Made by a program: the position numbers and the translations under genes. Positions 56,009 to 64,000 of a DNA stretch of 64,000 nt are shown one piece after another (position 1 is the stretch's first letter; the number at the start of each line of letters is the position of its first letter). Source of the DNA: Oscillospiraceae bacterium (GTDB lineage Bacteria > Bacillota > Clostridia > Oscillospirales > UBA929); the NCBI GenBank assembly GCA_031254195.1, contig JAIRUW010000013.1, positions 32,210 through 96,209 of the forward strand, in the 5' to 3' direction. Below the pieces are notes generated by a model. It was not told the origin of the DNA. It saw only the letters and a program-made list of their open reading frames with translations, and searched no databases.

Positions 56009-58120
56009 ATGAACATTAAGCAAAGGCTGGCAACCGTCTCGGTAGGATTGATTGTCGTTTGCGTTCTGCTTCAAATGCTCGTATTCCTTTTTGCCAATGA
56101 CGGTATCTCAAAGCAGACGGTCGATTTGAACAACGAACTGTATAAACGGGGCAATATCCGCTCTGATAATGAAATCGGAGCGCTGGGGCAGTCGCTTATT
56201 GTTTTTTTAACGGAGGAAGAGGATCGGATCGACGATTCCATGTATCACGCGGCGTTGGTATTGCAAAAATTGGACACATTAGGCGACATCACCCTCCGCG
56301 ACATGGAAACTCTGCTCCGCGAACTGCGCGTCGATGACCTATACCTTACCGACATGGATGGATATTTCACGGTATCCACAGTTCCGGGCGCCGTGGGCGG
56401 CATCGGACTGTTTGAGATTTGGGAAGGATACAGAATGCTTGTCACGGGAGAAGCCACAGAGCTTCCGTCGGCTATCAAAATCATGGTGGAAACCGGAGAG
56501 ATATATAAATTCACAGCGGTTCCGCGATATGACGAGAACGGAAATATCAAAGGAATCGTGGAATCTGCTTTGGAAGTCAGCGCGATTGAGAAAAGCATGG
56601 GCGCGATGATTGCCGGATACGACATGATTTACAGTATGCACCTCTTTGAGCCGGACGGTTTGACGCTGATGTCTGTGGAGAAGCCATCCGCCAAAGCGTC
56701 TTTTATCAAGGGCGCCATTGCCCAAATCCCTAATATAACAAGCACTTTGACCGAGAATGACGATGACGGGACGATTACATATTATACAACGGTAAATCGT
56801 TTCGGCGGCCCGGCCTATATCATGCGGCTCGAACTGGACGCGGCGTACTTTGCTGAGGATTCGCTTTATGTGAGCGGCGCGCTCGAAGGGCTTAAACAAG
56901 GCTCATCCAACAACCTGCTGCTGGTTGTAGGTGTTGGCTTAGTGAGTATGGTTATCATCATGGTCGCTTATCTGTTCCTTGTCCACCGGTCCATATTGCG
57001 GCCGATTATCCATTTGCAAGCAATCATCAACCGTGTATCACACGGAGATGTATCCCCGGTTGACGCGATCAATCGCAAAGACGAGTTTGGGCGGCTTGAA
57101 AGAGAAGTCGCAGATATGGTCAACGCGATAAACAACCAGGCAAACACGCTGGGTCAAATCGCAGACGGGGATTATACCGCCACTGTTACCGTCCGTTCGG
57201 ATAAGGATGCTATGAATATAGCGTTTGAAAAGATGCTCGGCAATCTCAACCATACTTTTAATGAGATAAACGCATCGACAGCGCAAGTCTCTTCCGGCTC
57301 AAAGCAGCTTGCGGACGGGTCACAGATACTCGCGCAAGGTTCAACCCAGCAAGCCGCCGCTGTGGAGGAGCTGTCATCCTCGATTACCGAGATAGCGCAA
57401 AAAACAAAAGCAAACGCGGAAACGGCCGGGCGAACTGCCGCCCTTGCGAGCGCGATTAAGCAAAGCGCGGAAAAAGGCAGCCGCCAGATGGATGAGATGC
57501 TGACGGCCGTCAAGGAAATCAATGAAGCCGGTCAAAGCATTAACAAGGTTATCAAGGTCATAGACGATATAGCCTTCCAGACCAACATCCTCGCCCTCAA
57601 CGCCGCCGTGGAAGCGGCGCGGGCCGGACAGCACGGCAAAGGGTTTGCCGTGGTTGCCGAGGAGGTTCGCAATCTCGCCAGCAAGAGTGCTGACGCGGCA
57701 AAAGAGACGGGCAATCTGATTGCCAACTCGACAGAGAAAGCGCAACTAGGTTCGCGTATTGCGAGTGAAACCGCCGCCAGTCTTGCGGAAATCGTGACCG
57801 GCATTAACGAGAGCAATCAGTTCATCAATGAAATTGCGCAATCCTCCGAGCAGCAGTCGGCAGGCATCGCGCACATCAACGCAGGCATAGGCCAAGTGGC
57901 GCAAGTTATCCAGCAGAACAGCGCGACCGCGGAGGAAAGCGCCGCGGCGTCGGAGGAAATGAGCGGGCAGGCCAACATGCTGGAGGATTTGATTGCGCAA
58001 TTTAAGCTGAAAGACGGGGGCGGTACGCGCCGGAGTTTATCTTCACCGTCTCCCCGCAAACAGATTGCCATGCCCGAAAAAGCGGAGTTGCCTGACGGCG
58101 AAGAAAATGGGAAGTATTAG
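56009..58120 (+). CDS. Methyl-accepting chemotaxis protein (Cache-like sensor)
   Basis: TM-extracellular sensor-TM-HAMP; same signalling domain as neighbour; ORF track start 55988. Confidence 0.95.
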   Translation: MNIKQRLATVSVGLIVVCVLLQMLVFLFANDGISKQTVDLNNELYKRGNIRSDNEIGALGQSLIVFLTEEEDRIDDSMYHAALVLQKLDTLGDITLRDMETLLRELRVDDLYLTDMDGYFTVSTVPGAVGGIGLFEIWEGYRMLVTGEATELPSAIKIMVETGEIYKFTAVPRYDENGNIKGIVESALEVSAIEKSMGAMIAGYDMIYSMHLFEPDGLTLMSVEKPSAKASFIKGAIAQIPNITSTLTENDDDGTITYYTTVNRFGGPAYIMRLELDAAYFAEDSLYVSGALEGLKQGSSNNLLLVVGVGLVSMVIIMVAYLFLVHRSILRPIIHLQAIINRVSHGDVSPVDAINRKDEFGRLEREVADMVNAINNQANTLGQIADGDYTATVTVRSDKDAMNIAFEKMLGNLNHTFNEINASTAQVSSGSKQLADGSQILAQGSTQQAAAVEELSSSITEIAQKTKANAETAGRTAALASAIKQSAEKGSRQMDEMLTAVKEINEAGQSINKVIKVIDDIAFQTNILALNAAVEAARAGQHGKGFAVVAEEVRNLASKSADAAKETGNLIANSTEKAQLGSRIASETAASLAEIVTGINESNQFINEIAQSSEQQSAGIAHINAGIGQVAQVIQQNSATAEESAAASEEMSGQANMLEDLIAQFKLKDGGGTRRSLSSPSPRKQIAMPEKAELPDGEENGKY

Positions 58121-58170
58121 CGGTTCTTAGAAGGCCGAGCGGGACCTTGACGCAGTGTGACACGATTCTG

Positions 58171-58196
58171 CCGCCTGTCTGAAATATGACAGGCGG
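58171..58196 (+). terminator. Terminator of second chemoreceptor (near-identical to first)
   Basis: CCGCCTGTCtgaaatatGACAGGCGG then TTTT. Confidence 0.8.
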
Positions 58197-58291
58197 TTTT
58201 GCGTTTCCGGGACTTTTCTGACGCTTGACGCAGTGAACACCTGAAGCCCTCCCGGCATACGCTGACGTATAATCATTGCGGAGGTGGCTAA

Positions 58292-59197
58292 ATGTTAAAC
58301 CAGCGGATGTATGTAACGCTATCCTTGGAGCTGCACCTTTTTTTCGCCAGAATCATGAAGGAGCATTCTTTCTTTCTGGAAGCGGGGTTTACGCCTAAGA
58401 ACGAGGATTTAGCGAAAGAAGCGGATGACTTCAAGAAAAAGTTTGAGGGCTTGCTGTCCAATGTTGTGAGCATCAGCAACGGCATGATCCGGCCCGCGGT
58501 GCTGTCGTCCGGCGAAATCGTTACCGACTATACCTTGGGCGCCGAGCAAAAATCTCATCATTTTACCGGGATTCCGCTGAATCACCAGATCACTATCATG
58601 GAATCGCAGCTGCACAGCGGGCGCGACGGGGCTGTTTCGCCGGAACTGGAAAGCCAGGTCAGGCGGCTCAACCGTGAGGCCATTATGCTGCTGGACGGTC
58701 TGATCGCGTTCAAGCAGAAAGTGCTGAATGCCGTGCTGTCATGCAACATTTTCACTGTGAACTACCCGCTGCTCCTTGAGCATATCCTGCGGGAAGCGAA
58801 GCAGTACCGCGACCATGTGGAGAGCTTGGAGCAGGGCAAAGACATCGACACCTCCCTCAAAGAAACAACGCTGTTCTGGAACCAAATCATGCTGGAACAT
58901 GCGCTGTTTATCCGCGGGCTGCTTGACCCGTCGGAAAACAAGCTGGTGCAGACAGCCAACAACTTCGCCCATGAGTACGACGACTTGCTGAAAGAGGCGC
59001 GGAGAGCCACCGACATGACCATTGCAAGCGTTGCCAACGACGCGCTCAAAGAAACAGTAAAATACAGGGAGTTCAAAGAGGCCGGAACCAAGGGCATTTC
59101 CGAGTGCAAGATCCGGTCGATCATACTCCCTCTTCTGGCCGACCACGTTCTGCGGGAAGCGAACCACTATATCCGTCTTTTGAAGGAGCCTGTATAA
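58292..59197 (+). CDS. DUF2935-like helical protein
   Basis: Two tandem helical repeats with EH motifs (LELHLFFARIMKEHSFFLEAGF ... LFWNQIMLEHALFIRGLLDPSE). Confidence 0.82.
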   Translation: MLNQRMYVTLSLELHLFFARIMKEHSFFLEAGFTPKNEDLAKEADDFKKKFEGLLSNVVSISNGMIRPAVLSSGEIVTDYTLGAEQKSHHFTGIPLNHQITIMESQLHSGRDGAVSPELESQVRRLNREAIMLLDGLIAFKQKVLNAVLSCNIFTVNYPLLLEHILREAKQYRDHVESLEQGKDIDTSLKETTLFWNQIMLEHALFIRGLLDPSENKLVQTANNFAHEYDDLLKEARRATDMTIASVANDALKETVKYREFKEAGTKGISECKIRSIILPLLADHVLREANHYIRLLKEPV

Positions 59198-59198
59198 T

Positions 59199-59495
59199 AT
59201 GGACTATAATGTAATGACAAACCAACGCTTTTCATCGGATGAACGGAACGCAATGGGGTTTCCGTTTTCCTTTGACGCAATGAAAACACCTGACAGACAA
59301 GGCGGTTTTCTGATCCCGCTCGTCTTCGTCCCCTTTGAAGGGTTTGATTTTGACCGGGATTTCGACCGCCGCCGGGATCGTGACCGAGATTTTGACCGCC
59401 ATCGAGATCATGACCGGCATAGGGAGCATGACAGAGACTGGGATCATGACCGGCATAGAGAGCACGACCGAGACCGGGATCGCGGCTGGTACTAA
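59199..59495 (+). CDS. Small protein with Arg/Asp/His-rich low-complexity C-terminus
   Basis: FDRDFDRRRDRDRDFDRHRDHDRHREHDRDWDHDRHREHDRDRDRGWY; starts just after DUF2935 gene. Confidence 0.6.
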   Translation: MDYNVMTNQRFSSDERNAMGFPFSFDAMKTPDRQGGFLIPLVFVPFEGFDFDRDFDRRRDRDRDFDRHRDHDRHREHDRDWDHDRHREHDRDRDRGWY

Positions 59496-59527
59496 ACCGA
59501 GAGATAGATCATCGCCCCCAAATCCAC

Positions 59528-59555
59528 ACGACCACCCCGCTTTTGGGGTGGTCGT
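59528..59555 (+). terminator. Terminator hairpin
   Basis: ACGACCACCCC gctttt GGGGTGGTCGT (11-bp perfect stem). Confidence 0.75.
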
Positions 59556-59682
59556 TCATAGTTGTGCCAACGGGCGGGGATAATCCCGCCGCACTTGCGT
59601 TAGATAATGTAAATCCCGCAGGGAAAGGAAAGAAAAAGGCGCGGGGGCGTTAATGCTTATTAGCAACGTTTTGTGCTAATAT

Positions 59683-60129
59683 TCAGTTCTGCTCTATGTG
59701 TCTGAATTGATTTTTAATCTGACGAGAAAATTGAGTAATAAAAAATGTTCCAACAGATAAGCAATATATCTTAATTACCAAATCGCTCCCTATATCTGCT
59801 AATGGCAAATAAATCATACCTGTATAAAAGCTGAACATCAACTCATTCAATGCTAAAAATATCATGCTTGAAGCGGTTAGTAAACCGCAAACTATCGCCA
59901 TGACGTCGCGTTTGATTTTTATGGAAAACGCCAATAATGCAGATATTACCGAAAGCCATAAATCAGGCAACGGAAACGACCAGAACCATGCTGTGTAACC
60001 CGGAACAATCTCAATCACTGGCGTCAGCCCGGTAAATGCAAGCATCCAATACAATAAATTTCCTATAACAGTGAACAAGCTCAATCCAAATATTAAGCCA
60101 CGATATTTCATAAGAACCTCCTCTAATAT
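59683..60129 (-). CDS. Hypothetical four-TM membrane protein
   Basis: MKYRGLIFGLSLFTVIGNLLYWMLAF... hydrophobic segments; start uncertain (60111 or 60129-60156). Confidence 0.55.
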   Translation of the reverse strand: MLEEVLMKYRGLIFGLSLFTVIGNLLYWMLAFTGLTPVIEIVPGYTAWFWSFPLPDLWLSVISALLAFSIKIKRDVMAIVCGLLTASSMIFLALNELMFSFYTGMIYLPLADIGSDLVIKIYCLSVGTFFITQFSRQIKNQFRHIEQN

Positions 60130-60312
60130 AAATTTCATTCCCCGCTCCCTACCCATTCTCCGAGCGTAGAAAATGTTACTTTACCATTACAACACGGAAA
60201 AAGCGACAACACAAGACAAATCGAAAATAATGGGCTGTATTGCTAAGACGGCAAGGCTTGAATAGCCTTGTCTTGTGATTCTGATGAAATTACTATCCTA
60301 TACAATATCAGT

Positions 60313-60558
60313 CTATCGCTTTTTTCGGTATTTCTGCTGTTCATCGTCTGTTTTTTCAAGAACATCCACTGGGCATGGGGTTTGCCGCATGAGAGCATTG
60401 TAAAAAAGCCTGCCAATCTGTAGACGTTCTACTACGGGCTTGCGATACCATTCATAGCCTTTCCATAAATCTTTTACAAGAAATATTTCATCTGCATTTA
60501 TTTTTTCAAATTCCTCAAGGGCATATTGTACATTCTCGTCCATGTTGCCTACCCCCAT
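60313..60558 (-). CDS. DUF1413-like small protein
   Basis: EIFLVKDLWKGYEWYRKPVVERLQIGRLFYNAL. Confidence 0.55.
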   Translation of the reverse strand: MGVGNMDENVQYALEEFEKINADEIFLVKDLWKGYEWYRKPVVERLQIGRLFYNALMRQTPCPVDVLEKTDDEQQKYRKKR

Positions 60559-60810
60559 TTATTTTTTACAGTATACCATAATCCAGCTTCAAAGTCCAAT
60601 TTTTTCATCACGGAGTCACGCTCTACTACATAGGCTCCAAATGGCTGGTACACCCAATCAGCCGTTCGGAGCCTTTGACGTAATATTTAAGGTTGAAATT
60701 CGGCGAATTTTGTGATAGAATGCCCGTGTGCAGTATCAAATCTTCATTATGGCGGCATGAGTGGAGTGGGGTTAGCTCATATGTTAGACTTGGCGGGAGG
60801 TTGATTCAAA

Positions 60811-61230
60811 TTGAAAATCATAAGAGCTTCGGCGTTTGTCTTGGCGCTCATGACGGCATTAGTATTAGCCGCCTGCGAGAGTCTGCAGAAGAAGGAGGAA
60901 ACGGAGAGCTACGAATATGTGCTGACTTTTTTTGTGCCGGAAGATGCGACGATCGTGTCGCATATCGATGATTTTCTCCTCCTGAACAGCACCCAATCCT
61001 TATCGGAGCTAATAGAGTTTTACGAGAACGCGTTTCTCCGGCTGCTGGATGTAAACGAATCTGAAATTGATGATACTCGGGACGGGATTTGGATTTTTAG
61101 CGGCGTGTATAATGGGATTCATATTCATCAAAAGGCTCCTGGTTTTGACGAGGAAGATTACCGGGAAAGACCTTTTATCGTTGAGTTACGCGACAATGGT
61201 GAAAGTATAGATATTGAAATCATCTACTAA
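60811..61230 (+). CDS. Small lipoprotein of unknown function
   Basis: Lipobox LVLAACESLQ; intact ORF. Confidence 0.65.
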   Translation: MKIIRASAFVLALMTALVLAACESLQKKEETESYEYVLTFFVPEDATIVSHIDDFLLLNSTQSLSELIEFYENAFLRLLDVNESEIDDTRDGIWIFSGVYNGIHIHQKAPGFDEEDYRERPFIVELRDNGESIDIEIIY

Positions 61231-61290
61231 ACGCCCGCCGTTTGTGACAGTGAGTATCGCTCAACAGGATTACGGAAGGGATTGATTGAC

Positions 61291-62253
61291 TTGGGTTTTG
61301 CATTGAACATCATACTCTCCGCCGCGGGGCTTGCGCTGCTGATTAAGTGTGCTGATGTGTTTGTGGAAGGTTCTGCGTCTTTTGCGAGAAATATCAAGGT
61401 GCCCACCACGGTTATTGGGCTTACGATTATGGCGTTTGGCACATCTTCGGCGGAAATGGCCATTTCCTTCAGTTCTCGCTTGAAGGGAAACACCGACGTC
61501 ATGTTCGGGAGCATCATAGGCAGCAGCATCTCAAATATATTCGTTATCCTGGCCATAGCGGTGCTGATTACACCGTTTAGCATCCGCAATGAAATCATCA
61601 GGAAGCAAATCCCTATAATGATGCTGGTTGTTCTGAGCTTTTCAGTCATGTTCTTAGATACCTTGTTTGACTCAGCGGCGGTAAATATGCTTTCAAGAGC
61701 TGACAGCATTGTCTTGCTTCTGATTTTCTGCATTTTCGTTTATTATCTGATGACTATCATACATAAAAAGAAGGCGGCGGGCCAAGTCGATGAACCGCCG
61801 AAATATAAAGTATTCCGCTCCATTGTGATGGTGGTGCTCGGGCTGGGCGGCGTGATTTTGGGCAGCGAGCTGCTTGTTGAAAATCTTGTGGAGATTGCCT
61901 CTTTTATTGGAATAAGCGATAAGATCATCACAATAACCATTATCGCCATAGGGACTTCTTCCCCCGAATTGGTAACCACAGTGGTCGCGGCCAAAAAAGG
62001 TGAAAACGACATTGCCATCGGCAATATCATTGGCACACAAATATTTAATATTTGTGTCGTGCTCGGGCTTCCCGTCATTATTTTCGGAGAAGTTGATACA
62101 CTGTCGTACAATGTTGTGGACATATCCTTTATGATCCTGGCGGTCGGGATGTTATGGATATTCTCAGCAGCCGGGAGACGGTTAAGACGGTTTGAAGCTC
62201 TCATCTTTATTGCGATGTACGGCGTATACGCCGCTTATGCTGTGATGCAGTAA
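61291..62253 (+). CDS. Calcium/sodium antiporter (CaCA family, YrbG-like)
   Basis: Two alpha-repeats: GLTIMAFGTSSAEMAISFSS and ITIIAIGTSSPELVTTVVAAKKGENDIAIGNIIGTQIFNI; start approximate. Confidence 0.92.
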   Translation: MGFALNIILSAAGLALLIKCADVFVEGSASFARNIKVPTTVIGLTIMAFGTSSAEMAISFSSRLKGNTDVMFGSIIGSSISNIFVILAIAVLITPFSIRNEIIRKQIPIMMLVVLSFSVMFLDTLFDSAAVNMLSRADSIVLLLIFCIFVYYLMTIIHKKKAAGQVDEPPKYKVFRSIVMVVLGLGGVILGSELLVENLVEIASFIGISDKIITITIIAIGTSSPELVTTVVAAKKGENDIAIGNIIGTQIFNICVVLGLPVIIFGEVDTLSYNVVDISFMILAVGMLWIFSAAGRRLRRFEALIFIAMYGVYAAYAVMQ

Positions 62254-62283
62254 GAAATGTCGTGGCCTTTGCTCATTGTGGTG

Positions 62284-62312
62284 TTGACAAAATTATTCCT
62301 TTTGTATATACT
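62284..62312 (+). promoter_or_regulatory. Promoter for structured leader RNA
   Basis: TTGACA (62284-62289) - 17 bp - TATACT (62307-62312). Confidence 0.75.
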
Positions 62313-62318
62313 GTATGT

Positions 62319-62457
62319 AGCTACCAAGCCAAAATTGGACTGACGGTATTATTATCGTCAGCCGATTAGGGCAACGGAAAGAATTTTCTTTCTGTTGCAT
62401 AGCGGATGACATCAGTCGTCCCGAGAAGTCGCGCTTCATGCGCGACTCTCCTTTTTA
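62319..62457 (+). ncRNA. Candidate structured RNA (four successive hairpins ending in intrinsic terminator)
   Basis: Hairpins 62340-62361, 62371-62398, 62404-62421, and GAGaAGTCGCGCttcatGCGCGACTCTC (62423-62450) + CTTTTT. Confidence 0.6.
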
Positions 62458-62472
62458 GAAAGGGTGTTAAAT

Positions 62473-63702
62473 ATGCCGTTGCGCAAACTCCATATCATTA
62501 TGAGCAAGACTATTTTTTGCCCTTCCATATACCTGTCGAAAACAGATCTAAAGAGAAGGCTCGATAGTCTGACTACTCCAAGGGACGCGAATGATTCTAA
62601 AGGAAGAAAGAAAGCGCTTAAAGATGAGAATATTTTTATCCGGCATATCGGGCAGGTTGAAATGCACGACGATTCGAGAAAGAATCCTCATGTAGTAATG
62701 ATGCACCGCAACAGTGTTGGCAAAAATGGCATCCAAAGTTTATCGGCTTGTTACCGTGCTGAGGGCAATCTCGAGTTTTACATCAAGGATTCTGATTTCG
62801 ACATACATATTAAGCCCATCGTACATATCTTCCCGAACGGGGTTATAAGCATTATTTTCTCATGCTTTTTCAACGCCAACCCCCATGAGCACGATCCCAA
62901 TTTACATAAATTCCAGCAAATAATTGATAGCTTTTTATCCGGCGAAACCTTAGAAGATTTGAAAACCACGAACCCGGCATTCTGTAAAATAAACTCACTG
63001 GATGCTTGTATTGAGGAAATCATTGTTTATGTCCAGAAGGCTTTTCCAGAACTAGAGCCAAGTAATGCAATCAGCAAGAAAATGATTTTCGTCAACATCG
63101 ACCACGAGCGTGGTTTATGCGAAGAGGGATTCAAGAGCCTTTGTTCAGAATTGATTCCTGAGAGCGGGGAAATTAAACTGGTACAAGGGATACCCGATGA
63201 AGCGTTTGAAGTGGGGTTGAATCCATATATCCTCGTAGACTCTGACTTCTCTACAGTGTATTTTACAGCACAAAGAAGCAAAAAGAGGCCAATGTGCTAT
63301 GACAGTTGGATGGTCTTTAAGTTTTTGGACTTTGCCGCGTCAGAAAAGATACTATACGATTTTCTCGTGGCTCATTGTGAAAATGTGATGTCAGATATAG
63401 CGAATGAGATTCACAGTCTTTTTACGAAAAGCATGTTGAAACCCACATTCTATAGTCGTAAGATTGCCGAGCTTTATAGCTGGCAAGAGGCAAAATTCGA
63501 TGCAATCGGTGAGTTTGGGCTAAAAATAGTAAATATGTATTACAAAGGAGAGCCGGAGCGAATGAATGCGAGAGATCAATGCAACAACAAGATAGAAGAA
63601 ATGAATAAATTCATCCGAGAAAGAAGCACCAAGAAAACAGAAATTTTGAAAGCGATTATTCAATCTATTCCTGATATATTGAAAAAATTTGGCAAAGCGT
63701 GA
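62473..63702 (+). CDS. Orphan protein of unknown function
   Basis: Long intact ORF MPLRKLHIIMSKTIFCPSIYLSKTDLKRRLDS...; no recognised motif; RBS agaaagg. Confidence 0.75.
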   Translation: MPLRKLHIIMSKTIFCPSIYLSKTDLKRRLDSLTTPRDANDSKGRKKALKDENIFIRHIGQVEMHDDSRKNPHVVMMHRNSVGKNGIQSLSACYRAEGNLEFYIKDSDFDIHIKPIVHIFPNGVISIIFSCFFNANPHEHDPNLHKFQQIIDSFLSGETLEDLKTTNPAFCKINSLDACIEEIIVYVQKAFPELEPSNAISKKMIFVNIDHERGLCEEGFKSLCSELIPESGEIKLVQGIPDEAFEVGLNPYILVDSDFSTVYFTAQRSKKRPMCYDSWMVFKFLDFAASEKILYDFLVAHCENVMSDIANEIHSLFTKSMLKPTFYSRKIAELYSWQEAKFDAIGEFGLKIVNMYYKGEPERMNARDQCNNKIEEMNKFIRERSTKKTEILKAIIQSIPDILKKFGKA

Positions 63703-63747
63703 TCGTGTTCGCCCGGGCGGACATTATCCGGCAATCCCTGAGAAAAT

Positions 63748-63776
63748 GAAAAAGCCTGATTTTATCAGGCTTTTTC
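63748..63776 (+). terminator. Terminator after orphan ORF
   Basis: GAAAAAGCCTGATtttATCAGGCTTTTTC. Confidence 0.9.
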
Positions 63777-63869
63777 ACTGGCTCCCCAGTTAGAGCCAAA
63801 TACGAACCGGCGCATCATCATTCTGCCGTATGGGTTTGCGGTAAGGGTGGGGCTGTAAATACTACATCC

Positions 63870-64000
63870 CTAGCACCTGACCTCGCTCACCTTTCCGTCG
63901 GTAATGACCCAGACCGTGTCGGCTTGTGCCGACACGGCTTCGTCATGCGTCGCCACAATGACGCAGTAGCCGCTGTCATGCGCCAGCCCTTTGAGCAGGG
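63870..64000 (-). CDS. ABC transporter ATP-binding protein, C-terminal fragment (truncated by window edge)
   Basis: Reverse frame LLKGLAHDSGYCVIVATHDEAVSAQADTVWVITDGKVSEVRC*; H-loop VATHD. Confidence 0.75.
   Translation of the reverse strand, partial: LLKGLAHDSGYCVIVATHDEAVSAQADTVWVITDGKVSEVRC

Noticed and set aside
59199-59495. RD-rich tract as a CRISPR or DNA tandem repeat array
   Set aside because: Repeats are short, imperfect and in frame with an ORF; no spacers
62319-62457. Leader RNA as a retron msr-msd, tmRNA, 6S RNA or T-box
   Set aside because: No reverse transcriptase nearby, no tRNA-like ends, no large central bubble, no T-box AGGGTGGNACCGCG motif

Overview
Chromosomal window with no phage, IS, CRISPR array, tRNA or rRNA that I could recognise. 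It looks like a moderately high-GC, motile Clostridia-type Firmicute (inference from gene content). Left to right: a complete reverse-strand arginine operon (argG-H-C-J-B-D-F, argF cut by the window edge); cheR-cheB-cheD; an SLT transglycosylase; a flagellar operon flgB-C-fliE-F-G-H-I-J-motE-like that runs into glutamine-dependent NAD synthase; a DUF4405-like membrane protein; a Rieske/FAD oxidoreductase; a YtaF/MntP-like protein; a GH10 xylanase; two SLH proteins flanking a LytTR/LiaF-like pair; rpoB-rpoC; an LRR lipoprotein and an XRE regulator; ldh; plsY-trmL; a five-gene oligopeptide ABC transporter; a stretch of small cysteine-rich and unknown proteins with a MerR regulator; an EFR1-type ferredoxin; two tandem chemoreceptors sharing their 3' half; a DUF2935 protein with an Arg/Asp-rich neighbour; a Ca/Na antiporter; and an orphan 412-aa-class ORF behind a four-hairpin leader. 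The best candidates for something undescribed are: (1) the promoter + four hairpins + terminator in front of the orphan ORF at 62473-63702; (2) the MerR regulator with two paralogous Cys-rich proteins at 50229-52743; (3) a promoter/operator region fused to what looks like the last ~30 codons of a lost regulator ahead of the ferredoxin gene at 53673-53834; (4) an XRE gene with no ATG/GTG/TTG start at its expected N-terminus. All family assignments come from reading the sequence by eye; no database search was run.
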